A DNA stretch of 64,000 bases from Turbatrix aceti (GCA_963969345.1 OZ017766.1:5022001-5086000), one strand, 5' to 3'; shown: positions 9,814-22,300, counted from the stretch's first letter. The notes: generated by a model from the sequence alone, not told the origin. Numbers and translations: made by a program.

Positions 9814-11575
9814 ATGGTTGACAAAAATGAAGACGGTGAGCGTCTTGTCATCCGGCTCGACATTGACCTGCGCAAGCATACTTGTTCCTGGCATCGGAGG
9901 CGCTCGACATCTCTCCTGAACAAAGCGAGGGGAGACACTTCTTCGAAGGCACGGAGCAGGAGCAGGGGCAGGAGATCGGCTGCACGGAGTACGAGTCATT
10001 CGAGGAGTACTTCATTTTTCTCCGAAACAGATTCTATTCCCCCGGTGGCTCAGAAAAAACGTTCGTGTTAATCAAGTTTAAAAAAATGTTTAAGAAACTT
10101 TTTTTTTTCTTTCAGCACGTGAATCCTCAGGTGCTCCCCTTCACGTAGAACTCTTCCGTGAATTGCAGCAATTCATACGATACCTTCAAGTCAAATACAA
10201 AATCGAAGATTTTTCTGTTGCCCCGGTTCCACCGCCCCAGTGTCTATCTCAGGAACCGACGTTGCCATCAGCGTCGTCCAACACGGACACCAAGTCGAGA
10301 CCAACTCCGACGCAACTCTCAGAATCCTACGGTCTGTCGAATCAGACTCCAACGTCGATGCCGTCAGATACCCAAAATCAGTCAAAACTTCCTCCGACGA
10401 CGTCATCCGGTGCTGAAAGTCCCTCAAAACAGTCATCCGGATCTGAAGCCCCCTCCAGTAAATTATCGATACCCAGTTCGCGCAAAGTGATGCGAAAAAG
10501 AGAACTCAAGGCCATGAAATCCATAAGACAACGTCTGACACAGATGGAGAAGGAGAAGGCAGAAGCCCTGAATATCAAACAACCGCCAGAACCTATCGAC
10601 CCGGTCGTGCCAGCAACGGCAGGTGTAATGGCGGCACTCACGAGCCTGACCCCTGAGCTTTCGACTTCAAAAAGCAAGTAAGTAACTTTTGGATGTGGAA
10701 ACTTTGTTCAGTAATCTAAATTTAGAAAATCGCCCAAAAAGCGTAAGAAGAAAAGAAAGAACAGCAGGTACGACTCTCGATCGCCGACCAATTCGAAACA
10801 TTCTTTGCAGTGAGTTGAAAACGTTTTTAAAATTCTTTAAAAATAACAAATCATGTGTCAAAAAATGTTATGCACCAAAATCTGAAAATATGAAGTAACA
10901 TTTTTTTTGGGATTTTTGAAAAGTAACAAAATAAGCGTCAAAAAGTGTTATGCACAAAAATCTGAATTTTCGAAGTAACATTTTTTTGTGATTTTTTGAA
11001 TGTTATGCAGTAAGTAACAATTTTGTTGTTTTTTACTTGATTTTTACCTTTCATAACATTTTTATTATCGTTCTTATTCTCTTTTTACACCTCTCTAAAA
11101 TTCACCTGCACTGGACGTATCCCCAAAACTCTCCGTTTTCAGATACGAACCTCAAAGTGAAACATCGATTCTAAAAGAACCGTTTAGGCACAAGCAAGTT
11201 GGTGAAACAAATGTATCAGAATCAAAGTTCGACACTCAGTCGACGTCATTCTTTGTAAAACCCCCTGCCAAGCCAGATGATGGTACGCAGCCGTCCGGTG
11301 GCAGCACGGCATCGTCATCCAACGCGTCGGTTGGATCGTTCGTCACGGCAGTCGAGGAACTCAACGTTGATCGAACGCAGCCCAGCGAAACAGGTGCATC
11401 TTCGGCGTCGCCTTCCAATGCATCAATGCAGCCTACCAAAAATCCAATCGTCACGGAAATGACCGTTTCACCGTTGGTCAGGGCAACTCCTATGGCGTCC
11501 GACGCCAAGCCTCGTACTCCTCCTAATATTGCCAAACAACCCATGCTTCCTACCAGCCCGCAGTATACCGAATGA
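9814..11575 (+). CDS. Unrecognised Ser/Pro-rich protein with basic NLS-like segment
   Basis: Five exons are proposed (9814-9835, 9877-10044, 10116-10677, 10726-10767, 11143-11575), giving 408 residues. The model removes every in-frame stop and keeps phase at all four junctions, but the first intron is only 41 bp with a weak CAAG acceptor, so the 5' end is less secure. I do not recognise a family. An acidic segment (EGTEQEQGQEIG...) is followed by LHVELFRELQQFIRYLQVKYKIEDF, a likely helix. Next come a long Ser/Thr/Pro/Gln-rich stretch, a charged helix KVMRKRELKAMKSIRQRL around residues 170-200, a Lys/Arg cluster KKSPKKRKKKRKNSR near residue 255 that could be a nuclear-localisation signal, and a disordered tail. 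It may be a nuclear scaffold or regulatory protein. It is convergent with the RNase H-like gene. Confidence 0.6.
10855..11065 (+). repeat. GTTACT...AGTAAC interspersed repeat, cluster 7
   Basis: Units of the GTTATGCACAAAAATCTGA ... AAGTAACATTTTTT type in the fourth intron of the Ser/Pro-rich gene. Confidence 0.75.
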
Positions 11576-11769
11576 AAAAAATCTATATGACACGGATAAT
11601 GGCAACTGAAAGACTTCTGTTTTTTTTTGATTGAAAAATGTTTGTTTGTATTATTAACGTTGAATGGCTTTGATAAATTGTTGTTGATGAATTGAACAAA
11701 AAAATTTAGCTTTGGAACCGAACGTAAAAAAATTAAAAAAAATACAAAAACAACAAAAAATTGGACAGC

Positions 11770-11980
11770 GCATGAAGTAACAATTTTACGATCAAAAAAT
11801 GTTATGCACAAAAATCTGAAAATGAAAAGTAACATTTTCGCGACTTTTGAATGTTATTCAGCGCACGTGAAGTAACAAATTTACGATCAAAAACCGTTAT
11901 TCGAAAAAATTAGAAAATCAAACGTAACATTTTTGAGACTTTTGAATGTTATGCAGCGCGCCTGAAGTAATAAAAACTTT
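11770..11980 (+). repeat. GTTACT...AGTAAC interspersed repeat, cluster 8
   Basis: Four to five units in the intergenic stretch between the convergent Ser/Pro-rich and RNase H-like genes. They share with cluster 1 the longer motif GACTTTTGAATGTTATTCAG, so these two clusters look like recent relatives. The rest of 11576-12113 holds no gene. Confidence 0.75.
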
Positions 11981-12113
11981 CAGAAAATTATTATTAACAA
12001 AACGCGTTGAAATGATCAATTTCAATCAATCAATGAGTCTCATTTCGAATAATCAGTCCAACGACAATCCGTTTTATTCGCATTAAACCCGAGTTTTCGC
12101 CGTGTTCACCAGA

Positions 12114-13101
12114 CTAAAGCTTCATACCCTTTTCAGCAAGTTCTTTGGCCATTTCGTTGCCATGGATTTTACGGACGAACTGGAACTCGATGCGAATCTT
12201 ATTGCGATAGTCCCGGATTTTCTTAATGAGATCGAGGTTGGCGGTATTTTTGTTGGTAAACAAATTCACCACGTACGTGGAATTCGTGCAGATGCGAATC
12301 GCAGGCAGGCCATTGCTGATCGCTTGGCTCAAAGCCGCGAGGACGGCATGGAGCTCGGCGCGATTGTTCGTCGGGTGTGACCTGTCGCTGGAGACCGGAG
12401 CAGAACGGTTGTCGGGATGATCGTCGCCCCAGTAGATTCCGTAGCCTTGACCGTTGTTCGAGTGCAAGCCTTTCGTGTAGACCGTTGGCGTGTCGTAGTG
12501 TGCACGCGATGATGGTGGGGGTGAGGGCGGGGGCGGAGGCGGGGGCGGGGGCTTGAAGGTAGAGCTGATGGCTTTGGATTTTCTGAAATAAAATAATCGT
12601 GTGAACATGAAAAAAAAAACAAAAAATCAAAATCAAACTCACTTGAAAGGCGACTCAGAATCCGAATAACACCCGTCATCGTTTTTCTTGCGTTTCGTAT
12701 TCGGTGGCTCATTCTGCACCGCCCAGACGAAATCCAAGGCTTCGCGTAGGGTGCGAAATTTTTTGGATTTCTTGAAACCGATTTCTGCGTCGAGGAACTT
12801 CTTGCACTTGTCCGAGTTGTCGAAGACGGCGTGCTTTCGCTGAGGACCAGCCGCGCCGACCGCGTAGAAGGCGTTTTTCTCCGCAAATTTGTCCGCTGAA
12901 AAAAAAAGTTGTAAAAATTTGTTCGCCAATAAATCGCAAATTACGATTCTTGGCTAGGAATTCTTCGGCTTCGGCAGCGGTTTTGCACTTGCGAGTTAGG
13001 GCGTTGGTTATGAAGTCGGGAGGCATTGCCAGGTCAAAGTCAGCGCGGTTGTGGTACACGCCTCGGCAGCCGCCCTTGGCGATCGCGTAAAAAGCCGCCA
13101 T
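12114..13101 (-). CDS. RNase H1-like protein with two hybrid-binding domains, catalytic acids lost
   Basis: Three exons (12945-13101, 12643-12895, 12114-12582) encode 292 residues. Two N-terminal hybrid-binding modules are visible: MAAFYAIAKGGCRGVYHN... and FYAVGAAGPQRKHAVFDN..., each with a C-terminal EA-x-F helix. A Lys-rich segment, a run of nine prolines and a C-terminal RNase H fold follow. The fold is clear (GYGIYWG, NNRAELHAVLAALSQAI, IHGNEMAKELAEKG). Of the four metal-binding acids of RNase H1, only the Glu of NNRAEL (near residue 213) remains. The usual YTDGS is YTKGL (near 174), TDS is TNS (near 237), and the last Asp is Lys in AKELA. It is probably an RNA:DNA-hybrid or dsRNA binder without nuclease activity. 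The acceptor CGTTTCAG lies 5 bases before the ATG. Confidence 0.85.
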
Positions 13102-13717
13102 CCGATCTGAAACGAGCGGGAAAGGCACGATTAGTTGAATTTGAAGGAAGAACACGACGGCAAAAGTAAGAATCGAATAAACACGCAACGAACGTAGAAA
13201 ATGAATTGATTTATGCAATCTCAAGCATTGTCAGTCAGAAAAGAAAAATGTACGCCGTTGATCCTTTTTCGATGAGTTTTGTGGGAAAAAAGCGGGAAAA
13301 AATGAAGGTATATATATTTAAAAAAATTGCGTTTCTAGAAACTTTCTACTTTTTACCAAATGAACAATTCATTTTTACATTTTTAGTTAAATAATTTAAA
13401 AAAAATTCAGGGTTTTGTCAAACTTTGAAAAAAATGATCGCAAAACGATAAAAAAAATTTTTTTTAGGCCGATCCGATTCGGCTTCAAAATTTAGACCCG
13501 TTTTATGTCCGGCTTCATACTCGTTAAGTACGACGCCTGTCATTCAAACAAATTGCATGATCGAAACAGTAGCAACTCATAAAAAAATCAGTTTATATTT
13601 AATAACATTGTAAATGACGTAATATCGTACAAAGTGTAAATCTGGTTAATATGTAAATAATAATATGCTGCTGTGTTGTGGGTAAGCTTACGGCTGAATT
13701 TCAAAACAAATCAACTT
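13102..13717. other. Intergenic, no gene recognised
   Basis: AT-rich spacer between two minus-strand genes, the RNase H-like gene downstream and the CKI-type gene upstream. It should contain the promoter of the former and the 3' end of the latter. Nothing else is recognised. Confidence 0.4.
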
Positions 13718-14335
13718 TTAGGGAACAACGCGTCGGGATCGGCGGAGGGACGAAGTGCCGATGCCGGACGAGGAGGCCTCGCAGCGACGCTGCTTCTTCA
13801 TCGGCGATCCGGTGTCGGATCGCTTGCGGGGAGTTGTTTCGTCGTCTCGATGACGGCGTTTCAGGGGAGAACCCCCGGCCTCGGCAAAGCGCTTCTCGTG
13901 ACGGACAGTTTTCTTCGGGGTACGGTAGAGCTTGACGCCGGACAGGTGATCATTTTCGGGGCCGGCAGACGACTTCGCAGGCTCCGGCACCTGGGCTGCA
14001 TCGGGTTGAGCCTCCTCGAGCGATGAAGACGAAGCAGATTCGCCGAGGACGCCGAACGAGACTGGACGGTTCACGTGGGGTCGAGGACGGGCACTGCTTC
14101 GACAGACGACGGCGCGGTAGGCCTGGGGCACGCTCTTGGCATCTACTTTTTCGTAGTGCAAGCCGGCGGCTTCGGCGGACGATGAGGGCATCGGGGCTCC
14201 GTGACGGCAGTCGAACGCCCACTTTTGGCACTTTTCATCGCGCAACTGCTCCGCGAGTTCTGCCATTGGGCGATCGTCTTCGGCAGTCGGGAGGCCAAAG
14301 AGGGCCCGCTTAGCGCGGGAAGCCTTTGGTGGCAT
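13718..14335 (-). CDS. CKI-type (CIP/KIP) cyclin-dependent kinase inhibitor, divergent copy
   Basis: Single coding exon of 205 residues. The N-terminus has the cyclin-binding KRALFG motif (residues 9-14), then an acidic linker and the CDK-binding block KWAFDCRHGAPMPSSS..., then YEKVDAKSVPQAYRAVV, matching the kinase-inhibitory domain order of p27Kip1 and nematode CKI proteins. Family members bind cyclin-CDK complexes in the nucleus and block G1/S. After residue 110 the protein is Ser/Pro/Arg-rich with YRTPKK, SPLKRRHRDDE and SPMKKQRR clusters, which look like CDK-site and nuclear-localisation segments. Unlike the second copy at 34.7-35.3 kb, no PCNA-binding motif is visible. A CCCATTTCAG acceptor ends 8 bases before the ATG, consistent with a spliced leader or a 5' UTR intron. 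GC-rich codons match the housekeeping genes here. Confidence 0.85.
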   Translation of the reverse strand: MPPKASRAKRALFGLPTAEDDRPMAELAEQLRDEKCQKWAFDCRHGAPMPSSSAEAAGLHYEKVDAKSVPQAYRAVVCRSSARPRPHVNRPVSFGVLGESASSSSLEEAQPDAAQVPEPAKSSAGPENDHLSGVKLYRTPKKTVRHEKRFAEAGGSPLKRRHRDDETTPRKRSDTGSPMKKQRRCEASSSGIGTSSLRRSRRVVP

Positions 14336-16106
14336 CGTGGACCCTGAAATGGGAAAAATTGATATAAAAAATAAAAAAACGTGAAAAAGAAAACAAATAA
14401 AAATCGTAAAAGAACACCAAAAAACTGTAAAAGTGTAACATCCAAAACAAAATGGAAGCTAAAAAAACGGATATCATTATTGCTTGCCTTTTATGGACGG
14501 GAATGCTGAAAAATATTTTTCAACGTGTATAAAATCCGACGGAAAACACAATTATCGTCACTTTTTCAGTCCTAATGCAAGTAAAAACAAAAAAAAAACA
14601 AGATCTCAAGTTTATCAAACGCACAGAACATGCAACGAAAAATATTCGGACAAAATGAAAATGGCACAAATAACGAAATCAACGTCCAGGATAACAGACA
14701 AGTCGCAATAACTCTCCAGAGCAGAGCAAAAAGTTTAGGCGCATGAATGGCATGAACGACAAACAACAACAATGCATGACGATTGTCTTCGTCGCCAGCA
14801 TGCGCAACCGAGCAAAGCAATCCACAACGCATACGCAACGCTCTGACCTCAAGTTGGCCGATTTGTGAACATGACACGACTAACTGACGACTGCCATCGC
14901 GAAAGGTGAGTGGCAAAAAATGAGGGTGCATGGAAGAAAAAATCATGCCACAGTACAACACAGTTTTTTTCAACCAACAGTGTTTTTTTTGTTGATCTGG
15001 GGGTTCACAGTTCAACAAAAACACAAATACACGCAATCGATCCGGCTGAACTTGTTGACTGATTTTGCGCAAAATATCCTGCGCAATTTCCATACGAGAC
15101 AGTTTGCGTGACTGGCGTTTTGTTCTGCTCTGCAGAATGCGCGCACATACATAAATGTCCAAACTGATTTTTGTCAAAACTGAAACAAAATGCATACATA
15201 GAAAAAATCCGTTATTTTAGGCATTTTTTAAATTGTGTATAAACAATTTTTTAAATTGGATAAACATTATGGAAATTATTTTTTTTACCAATGATTGTGC
15301 ATGAAAACAAATAACAACCGTTGAATAAAACTTCGGTCCGTCCAAGCCTGGATAAAAATGCCATCGAAAAAGTTTTTATTGTATAAAAAATTAGAAAAAC
15401 GAACATTTCTTATCATTTTCGATAACACATGCAATATATTCTATAATTTCGATATTACTTTAAAATTAGGATTCAACTTCATAAGCAGTGTCGCGTTTGG
15501 TTGCTAGCCGGTCGGTTGGTTGTTGGTTGAGGTGTATTATTTTTTTTATTTGTTCGACGCTCAAAATAAATACGATACTTAGTTATATTATTTTCAAACT
15601 GTTCCGAATATCCTTTTTCCGTCTTCAGAGTTGTCTAAATATTATCTTATACTGGCTTCGTTTTTTTCACGATCCATGTTGTCGGAATCGGCCATGCACT
15701 CACAATCAGTCATTTTTTTGGATTCTCCGTTTCTGTTTATGATCAAATCGCTTTCACAATCCATTTACCCTTTCTTGCTGGGACATTCAGTTTATTTTAG
15801 AAATATCAATTTAAAAAAATTCTAAAGAATTGATTTTTCAATTTCGATATTTTGTTCATTTTTTTGGTAACGCTTCACGCGTTTCAATGATAATACAAAA
15901 TCATGAGACATGTCATTCTTTTTATGGTTCAGCGATCGACGCATCAGAGCTTTCTGATTTATTCTTTAAAAAAACGGTACCTTGTTTTTTGTATATCGTA
16001 TAAAACATATTAAATATCGTTGTATTAAATACATATTTTATGAAACTCGCATACGAATTAATTTACTAAATACCATTGTTTTTTAAGGATCTAACACGTC
16101 AGAAAT
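14336..16106. other. Intergenic, no gene recognised
   Basis: AT-rich spacer between the divergent CKI-type gene (-) and the SecA block (+). TATAAA occurs at 15999-16004, about 105 bases before the ATG at 16107, and could serve the SecA block. The open frame at 14572-15195 on the minus strand lacks recognisable features and is not called. Confidence 0.4.
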
Positions 16107-19100
16107 ATGGATTTTGAAAAGTGTGTGAAAATTCCAAAGGAACCAATAAAAAAATTTCGGAAACATGAATGGGACGACGATTTTAAAGATTGGATGACAA
16201 ATACGGCGTTACCTTTGCAACAAAATCACATAAATAATAATGCGGACACCCTGGACTTTTGTACTCCAAGAAAAAATATTGATACATTGCGACTTCGGAT
16301 TTGTATTTTGCGCTTCGGTATAAAACAAGTATGTTTTTTATCCAATTTACAAAAAATGGTATTATTTCGTTCTAGAGCCTCAAATACAATCTTCAAGCCT
16401 ATACAAAAGATGAAAAAAACAAAATAGAACCATTCATAAAGAAACTAAAAAAAGAATGCGAAGGTGATATCCAATTCAATGTTTTCTACGTTATAGTTGG
16501 CTACAGGCAAGTGGATAACAGGTATTCATCACAGGAAATTCCACGTAAGTAAATAAATATTTACATGTCAATTTTTTTGTACATATAATATTTTGAAATT
16601 TCAGTTCTTCGACTTTCACGTTCTAAGAAAATAATAGCTTTATCGGATCCTGAGTGTTTGTACGATTCTTTCGATGATTACTTGAAAGTGAATAAACTAG
16701 AGAAAAGTGTTCTGCTTTACCCAGCATCTGCTACCTACGCAGTAGAACCCGAAGTTGAACTCCACGTTCGCGAATCATCGTCTTGCGGCCTCGACAGCGA
16801 TATTCAAAACGTAATTGAAACCATGACTACAGTAACATCCATAGCACTAACGGTTATCCCGCCTTTAACCGCACTTCAAGGAGCGGCGTTTATGCAACAA
16901 TTGGCTTCCGGATCTGCATTTTTGACAAACGGCTTCCAAGTGGTCTCAAAAGTCGCCGAATGCGGAGTCCTTGTCGTCGAACGTTTGAATAAGATCAAAA
17001 ATGTCTTAAATTATACACTCAAAGGGATCAATGTTTGTGGAAAAATTCAGCGAAATGAAATGACCACTTCAGAATTGCTGAAACTTATGGCACCCTTACT
17101 GGATAAAGCGACCGGAGCTCTAACAAAACATTGTACCAAAAAAATGAAATCGCTTCTACAACAGAAAAAAAGTTTTGATGAAATTTCAAAAGGTATGTAT
17201 TTAATTTTTTTAAATAAAAAATTTTTTTTACGATTCAAAAATCTTTATAATTTTTTTTTTTAATTTTAAAACATTTATAGAACTTAGCAAAGTTGAAAAA
17301 AGTATGCTGGTCTTGTCGAGAGTGGTGAACGTCATTAAAAATGTGAAGGTACTGACCGTGTCATTTTACTCACTTCTGACAAATCCTGATCGATCTATAA
17401 ATGACGTGAATTCTTTTTGCCAGCATGTATTCACGCTGACAAATACTTTGCTGTCTCCATGGACAGTAAAACAGATGCTTGAAGACACAGAAAAGCCTCT
17501 TCTGGAAGAAATCAACAAAAAGGTAAAATCTGTTTTACATAAAATCAACTATTTTATTTTATTTAACCCAAGTTACAGTCTCAATCTGTGATGGACAAAT
17601 GTATGAAGGTATCCAAATTCGTGACTAGGCATTATGAACAAATTGAAACCCTCACAGAATTCTACAATCAATTGAAAAAATTGCAATTAACGGTTACATT
17701 CAATAAGAATGGAATTGTTCTGGATTACAATAACGCTGTCTTTATTCAGAAATTAGAAGAAATACGGATGCGCTGTTCACGAATTGAAAATATTCTTAAC
17801 GAAGTCCAAAAACTTTTGAAAACTTATAACTTTGTTTCGAGTCTCGTCCAAGACACGCACCGCTTTGCCAACAACGAACTAAGTTTTGACGAATATTTGG
17901 ACCGATTTCAAGCTGCTGAATCCGAGCAAAAAGCTAAAGAAGTTACAGAAAAGGCAGAGTGCAACAAGTTTATGATCGAATACTCGGACGTTATCAGTAG
18001 TGCGGAACGAGCGCTCTGCCATGGAAAAACTTGGGAAGAATGGAATTCCGCCGAACAAGATTTGATAGACGAACAACAAAAGTGAGCGAAAATTATTTTC
18101 AAATTGTTTTTAATTAGTAAAAAAAAATATTTTGTGAGAAATTAATACATATGTGTTTTACAGCAATCCACAAGATGAACAGATCTACAACGAACAATTA
18201 GAAAAAATAGGCCATAATCGAAAACGCGCAGAAGAAATACGAATTCTAAAAAACCAATTTGTAAGCCAAGTTGACAGCGGCGTACACGTTGGCGAAATTC
18301 TCAAAAATATCGCATCCAATGAATACATCACAGAACTTCAAAATCAAGGCGGATCTGATTTTATCCAAAACTCTGTTCAAGTTTTTAAAGATTTGAAATC
18401 ATTGGCCGTGGATAAACGCATAACAATTCCCAACAATTCCGCCGTCGCTAAAAATAGCCTAGAACAGTTGTACGGTGTTTCGAACTACAAAGATATCGTG
18501 GTCAACGGAATAGAACCGTTCCGTGATATTTCCAAAATTGATTTTTCAACTATCTGTCGTTATCTTCAAAATCCAGAAGTGGCAAAAAGCGCCATCGACA
18601 CATCTTTTGAGCTTTTAAAATATATCAACACAACCGTTAATGGAGAGTCCTCAAATCAGTTTGGAGACATGATAAAATTATTAGAGGGGTATACGGTATG
18701 TTCATATTTATTTTCTAATTTTTGTAAAATGACGGAAATTAAATGATATACATAACTTTTTTAGTCTATCGTACTCCGTCCAACAACAGGTAAAAAAGAA
18801 GTCACACTCGAACAAAAATGCGACTTCTGGCTTCAAATTGCCACCGGTGATGATAATGCGGGAAAAAAAGTCCGAACGTTTTTGGACGACTTGAAAAAAT
18901 GCGTCGATCAATGCTATAAACGTAATCCAGAAGTCATTCAATATCGTAATTTTATGACAGCTGGTATCAGTTTTCTGAAGAACTGTAATCCCGAAGACAT
19001 ACATTCTATTACGGCAGAGCAAATTGAACCGTTTCTCGTTGAAACTATGAAAACAATTCAATCTGATGCTCCGGATAACAATATCGAGGATTCTGTCTTT

Positions 19101-19199
19101 TCGCAGAATGACACTGCTCTGGATAAAGTGTATTTGACGTCGAAACCCCGAAGATATTTTGGATCTTCCTCGTTTACGGCTAAAAAAACTGTTATGTAA
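16107..19199 (+). CDS. Large unrecognised protein upstream of, or fused to, the SecA-like protein
   Basis: Seven exons (16107-16328, 16376-16544, 16605-17192, 17281-17522, 17579-18081, 18164-18695, 18765-19199) encode 896 residues, with every phase consistent. I do not recognise a family. The protein is rich in Lys, Glu, Asn and Ile. A hydrophobic, Ala/Gly/Thr-containing stretch at about residues 199-260 (TSIALTVIPPLTALQGAAF...) is the only candidate membrane or packing segment; the rest looks alpha-helical and soluble. Codons end mostly in A or T, like the SecA gene and unlike the flanking genes. The stop may be bypassed: a GTAAAA donor overlaps it (exon end 19195), and the acceptor at 19342 joins in frame to the next gene. 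No AATAAA lies between the two. Either this is the N-terminal third of one giant protein, or it is the first cistron of a pair. Confidence 0.75.
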
Positions 19200-19351
19200 A
19201 AAACAAAAAAAAGTGTCAATGTTTGTGCAAAATTTTTTATGTCGAAAAAAAATGGATTTTTTGTAATGAGTCGAACGCAGAATGGTTTCTTGCCATTTCT
19301 ATATTTAAAAAATTTAAAAAATTGTTGTTTAAATTATTTAGGGTTTACAGA

Positions 19352-22300
19352 ATGTCATCGTATACAACAGAAACTCTTGAATTGGCCGTCAGCGTCAGAA
19401 TATTAGATTCTCCCGAAGCTAGCTACAATGACGTGCTTCGGTCGGTGTACGACGATGAATCGTCAACCCTAACCACGCTCCAGGTGAAGCAATTTCGAAA
19501 ATTCTACATCAAACACCAAAAACGCATTGTACAAAAAAATGGAAAAAATTACATTGCAAAGTTTGTCAAACGCAATGATGCGGTCCTCATCGATTACTTT
19601 GAATCCTGCATCCAAGACAATGCGCTACATCGGTTTTTTAAAAACGAAAACGCGGATTCTGAAGCCGTAAACATCGAATTCAGAATTGGTCATCTTCGAA
19701 AATTTGAAAACGTGAAACCCATTTACGAACTGTTTAGTCGTCATTTTGCAGCCCAGGTAAAAGCCTTCATCAAAGACTCGGAAACTGACTGGCGAAAAAC
19801 ACTCAAAAACTGGCTTCAGTCCGATGCAATTGACTTTGAAACCTGGAAAAAACATGCTCAATGGTTCAAAAGTGGCGCCAAGTTATCTGATTTTTTGAAG
19901 CTGATGCCCCAACAGAATTCAAAAACGAATCAAACCTTGAAAATCAGTGAATTCAAGCAACACGAAAAAATGATAACAATGTTGGGTGCGTTTTCGTCGG
20001 ACTGAACAAATGAATATTTATATATGTATAATTTTATATATGTATAATTTTTAGCTCAAATTTTCATCGAACCGAAAATCACTTTGAATCCCGGAGAAAT
20101 TTTGGTTGAAGGAAAAACAATATTTTTGGAAACAAAATTGGTCAACAAAATTCAAAAATTGCTTGCAAGTGAAAACATTCGGGAAATCAAAATCAAAGCT
20201 TCTCGGTCCTGTATACTGTGCATGGATTTGAATTTTCCAGGTTTGTTTATGAAATTAAAGTCTAAAAAAATACGCAAGTGTTTTTATTTTTATTTTAGAA
20301 ACAAACTTGGTAATTTCAACTGAAAAACTGAGATTGGCGGGAAAATGTGCGATAATTCTCTCGGGCAACGAATATCAAAGTCATCGAAAAGCCCAAAATG
20401 CCACAAACCCATTGGAAAACGGAGCCAATGGAGCAGATGGCAGACAGGGAAGGCCAAGTGGCAATCTGACTATTTTTTCAGATCGCATGGTTTGTGTTAT
20501 TTATGTTTTTAAAATTTTTGCTAATAAGGTATGTTTACAGGTTCAACCTAATTTGCTTACGGTGGTTTTAAACGGCGGAACAGGCGAGAACGGCGAAGAC
20601 GGTGGCGATGGATACATCGGAAAAGACGGAAAAATGGTAACCGCGGACGAAATAACAAAATTATTCCCTCACTACAGTAATCCTCATTTCGAATACGATA
20701 CTTTTCAAAACTATCATCCGGGCGATGATTGGAAAATCCAAATCAACAGCTGTCACGAAGGTTACAAATATATTTACAAAACATTTATCGATTCATTTCA
20801 ACGCAAATTATATTACAACTTCGCCAAACTTCCCGATCAAGAAATCTATCACGCATTTATCCTAATTATCGGCGGTCCCGGAGAACAGGGCACTCTGGGA
20901 GGCAAAAATGGAATTGGCGGTGAAGGTGGATGTCATGGAAAATATCAAATCATAAACCCGGAGACAAAAAAAAAGTACAACATCAAAGTGATTTGCCGCA
21001 ACGGAAAATATGGAAACGATGGAAAACCTGGCAAACCCGGAAGCAATGGTAAAAAGGGAAACGATCGTGCGATTGCTGATGCTTCAAACTACGGTAAAGT
21101 TTGCATCGGTGACGATGAACACACGCTTGTGATGGAAAAGCACTCAATGAGTCTGGATTACTGCTTTTTCGGCGACATGTACTATCAGAAAAACGATCCA
21201 TTGGCGTTCATAGAATTTGTATTGGAACCAAGATGTCAACGAACAATTTTAAATTTTACGCCCCAGTGTACACGTAACACAGTTGTCATGCCATCAAAAA
21301 CGACTGAAAAGTTGGTCACAACAAATATGGATCCACAACCTCCCAGAATTCCAATCGAGCGTCCGGATGATGAAAAAAGTGGTCCTGAAAAGATTTTGGA
21401 AGAAACGCAAAACTTTAGGGATGCCATGGAATGCACATATAACATGGATGTCGAGGCACAAAAATTTGACGAAAAGTTGAATTTGCAAAATATCAAAACC
21501 GACGTTGAGCTACCGCAGACACAACGACCACTCCAAATTCCAATCTGTCATCCGGATGATGAAAAATGTGTTCCCAAACAGAAATTAAAAAAGACGTCAA
21601 GCTTCAAAGATGCCATGGAAACTTTTCTGAAATGCAATGTCCAAGTGGAAACGGAATCTGGCGTCGAAGGATACAAAAACTACCGGGAATTTATTGCCGC
21701 TCAAAACTTTGTTCTTCAAGACGAAACATCTGAAGAAATTAAAACATTGATTAATGCAGGTAAGTTAGGAATTCACAAAAACATTTTTGTACGATACATT
21801 TTATTTTTATTTTTTAGAACCAATTGCTACAGAAACAATAGCACAAAGCCTAGCAGCTTGTTTCGAATTAGAATTCCAACGCATGGTCATCGAACGGGTC
21901 GAATGTTACATGGCCATAACGCGTTACGATTCACTTATCACGTTTTTAACAATTCGTTGCAAGACTCAGTCCGGAATGACTCTACTGTTTCTGCAGTTTA
22001 TTTTGAATACATTTACCCATCTTTACAACAACTATCAAGCAAATCTGGATTTTTTGTTGACAATTCTGGCGGCGAAAGATACATTGGAGTTTGTCAATGT
22101 CATGCTTTTTGCTCGACTTTGTTACCGGTACGGAAGAAGAATTTCGATTGATACCAACATCTGGGATGGCATTTGTCTTATCCACAAAACTCGGCTAAAA
22201 ATTGATCTTGGAGTCAAACTTTCAAATCACAAGGAAGCATTGTCTATCGCAACTTTGTACAAAGTAATTCTCATGCTACAAAACGATGTCAGAGGAGCCA

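Noticed and set aside
14572..15195. 207-codon open frame on - upstream of the SecA block
   Set aside because: No recognisable domain, erratic composition, overlapped by other short frames. No supporting acceptor or polyadenylation signal.
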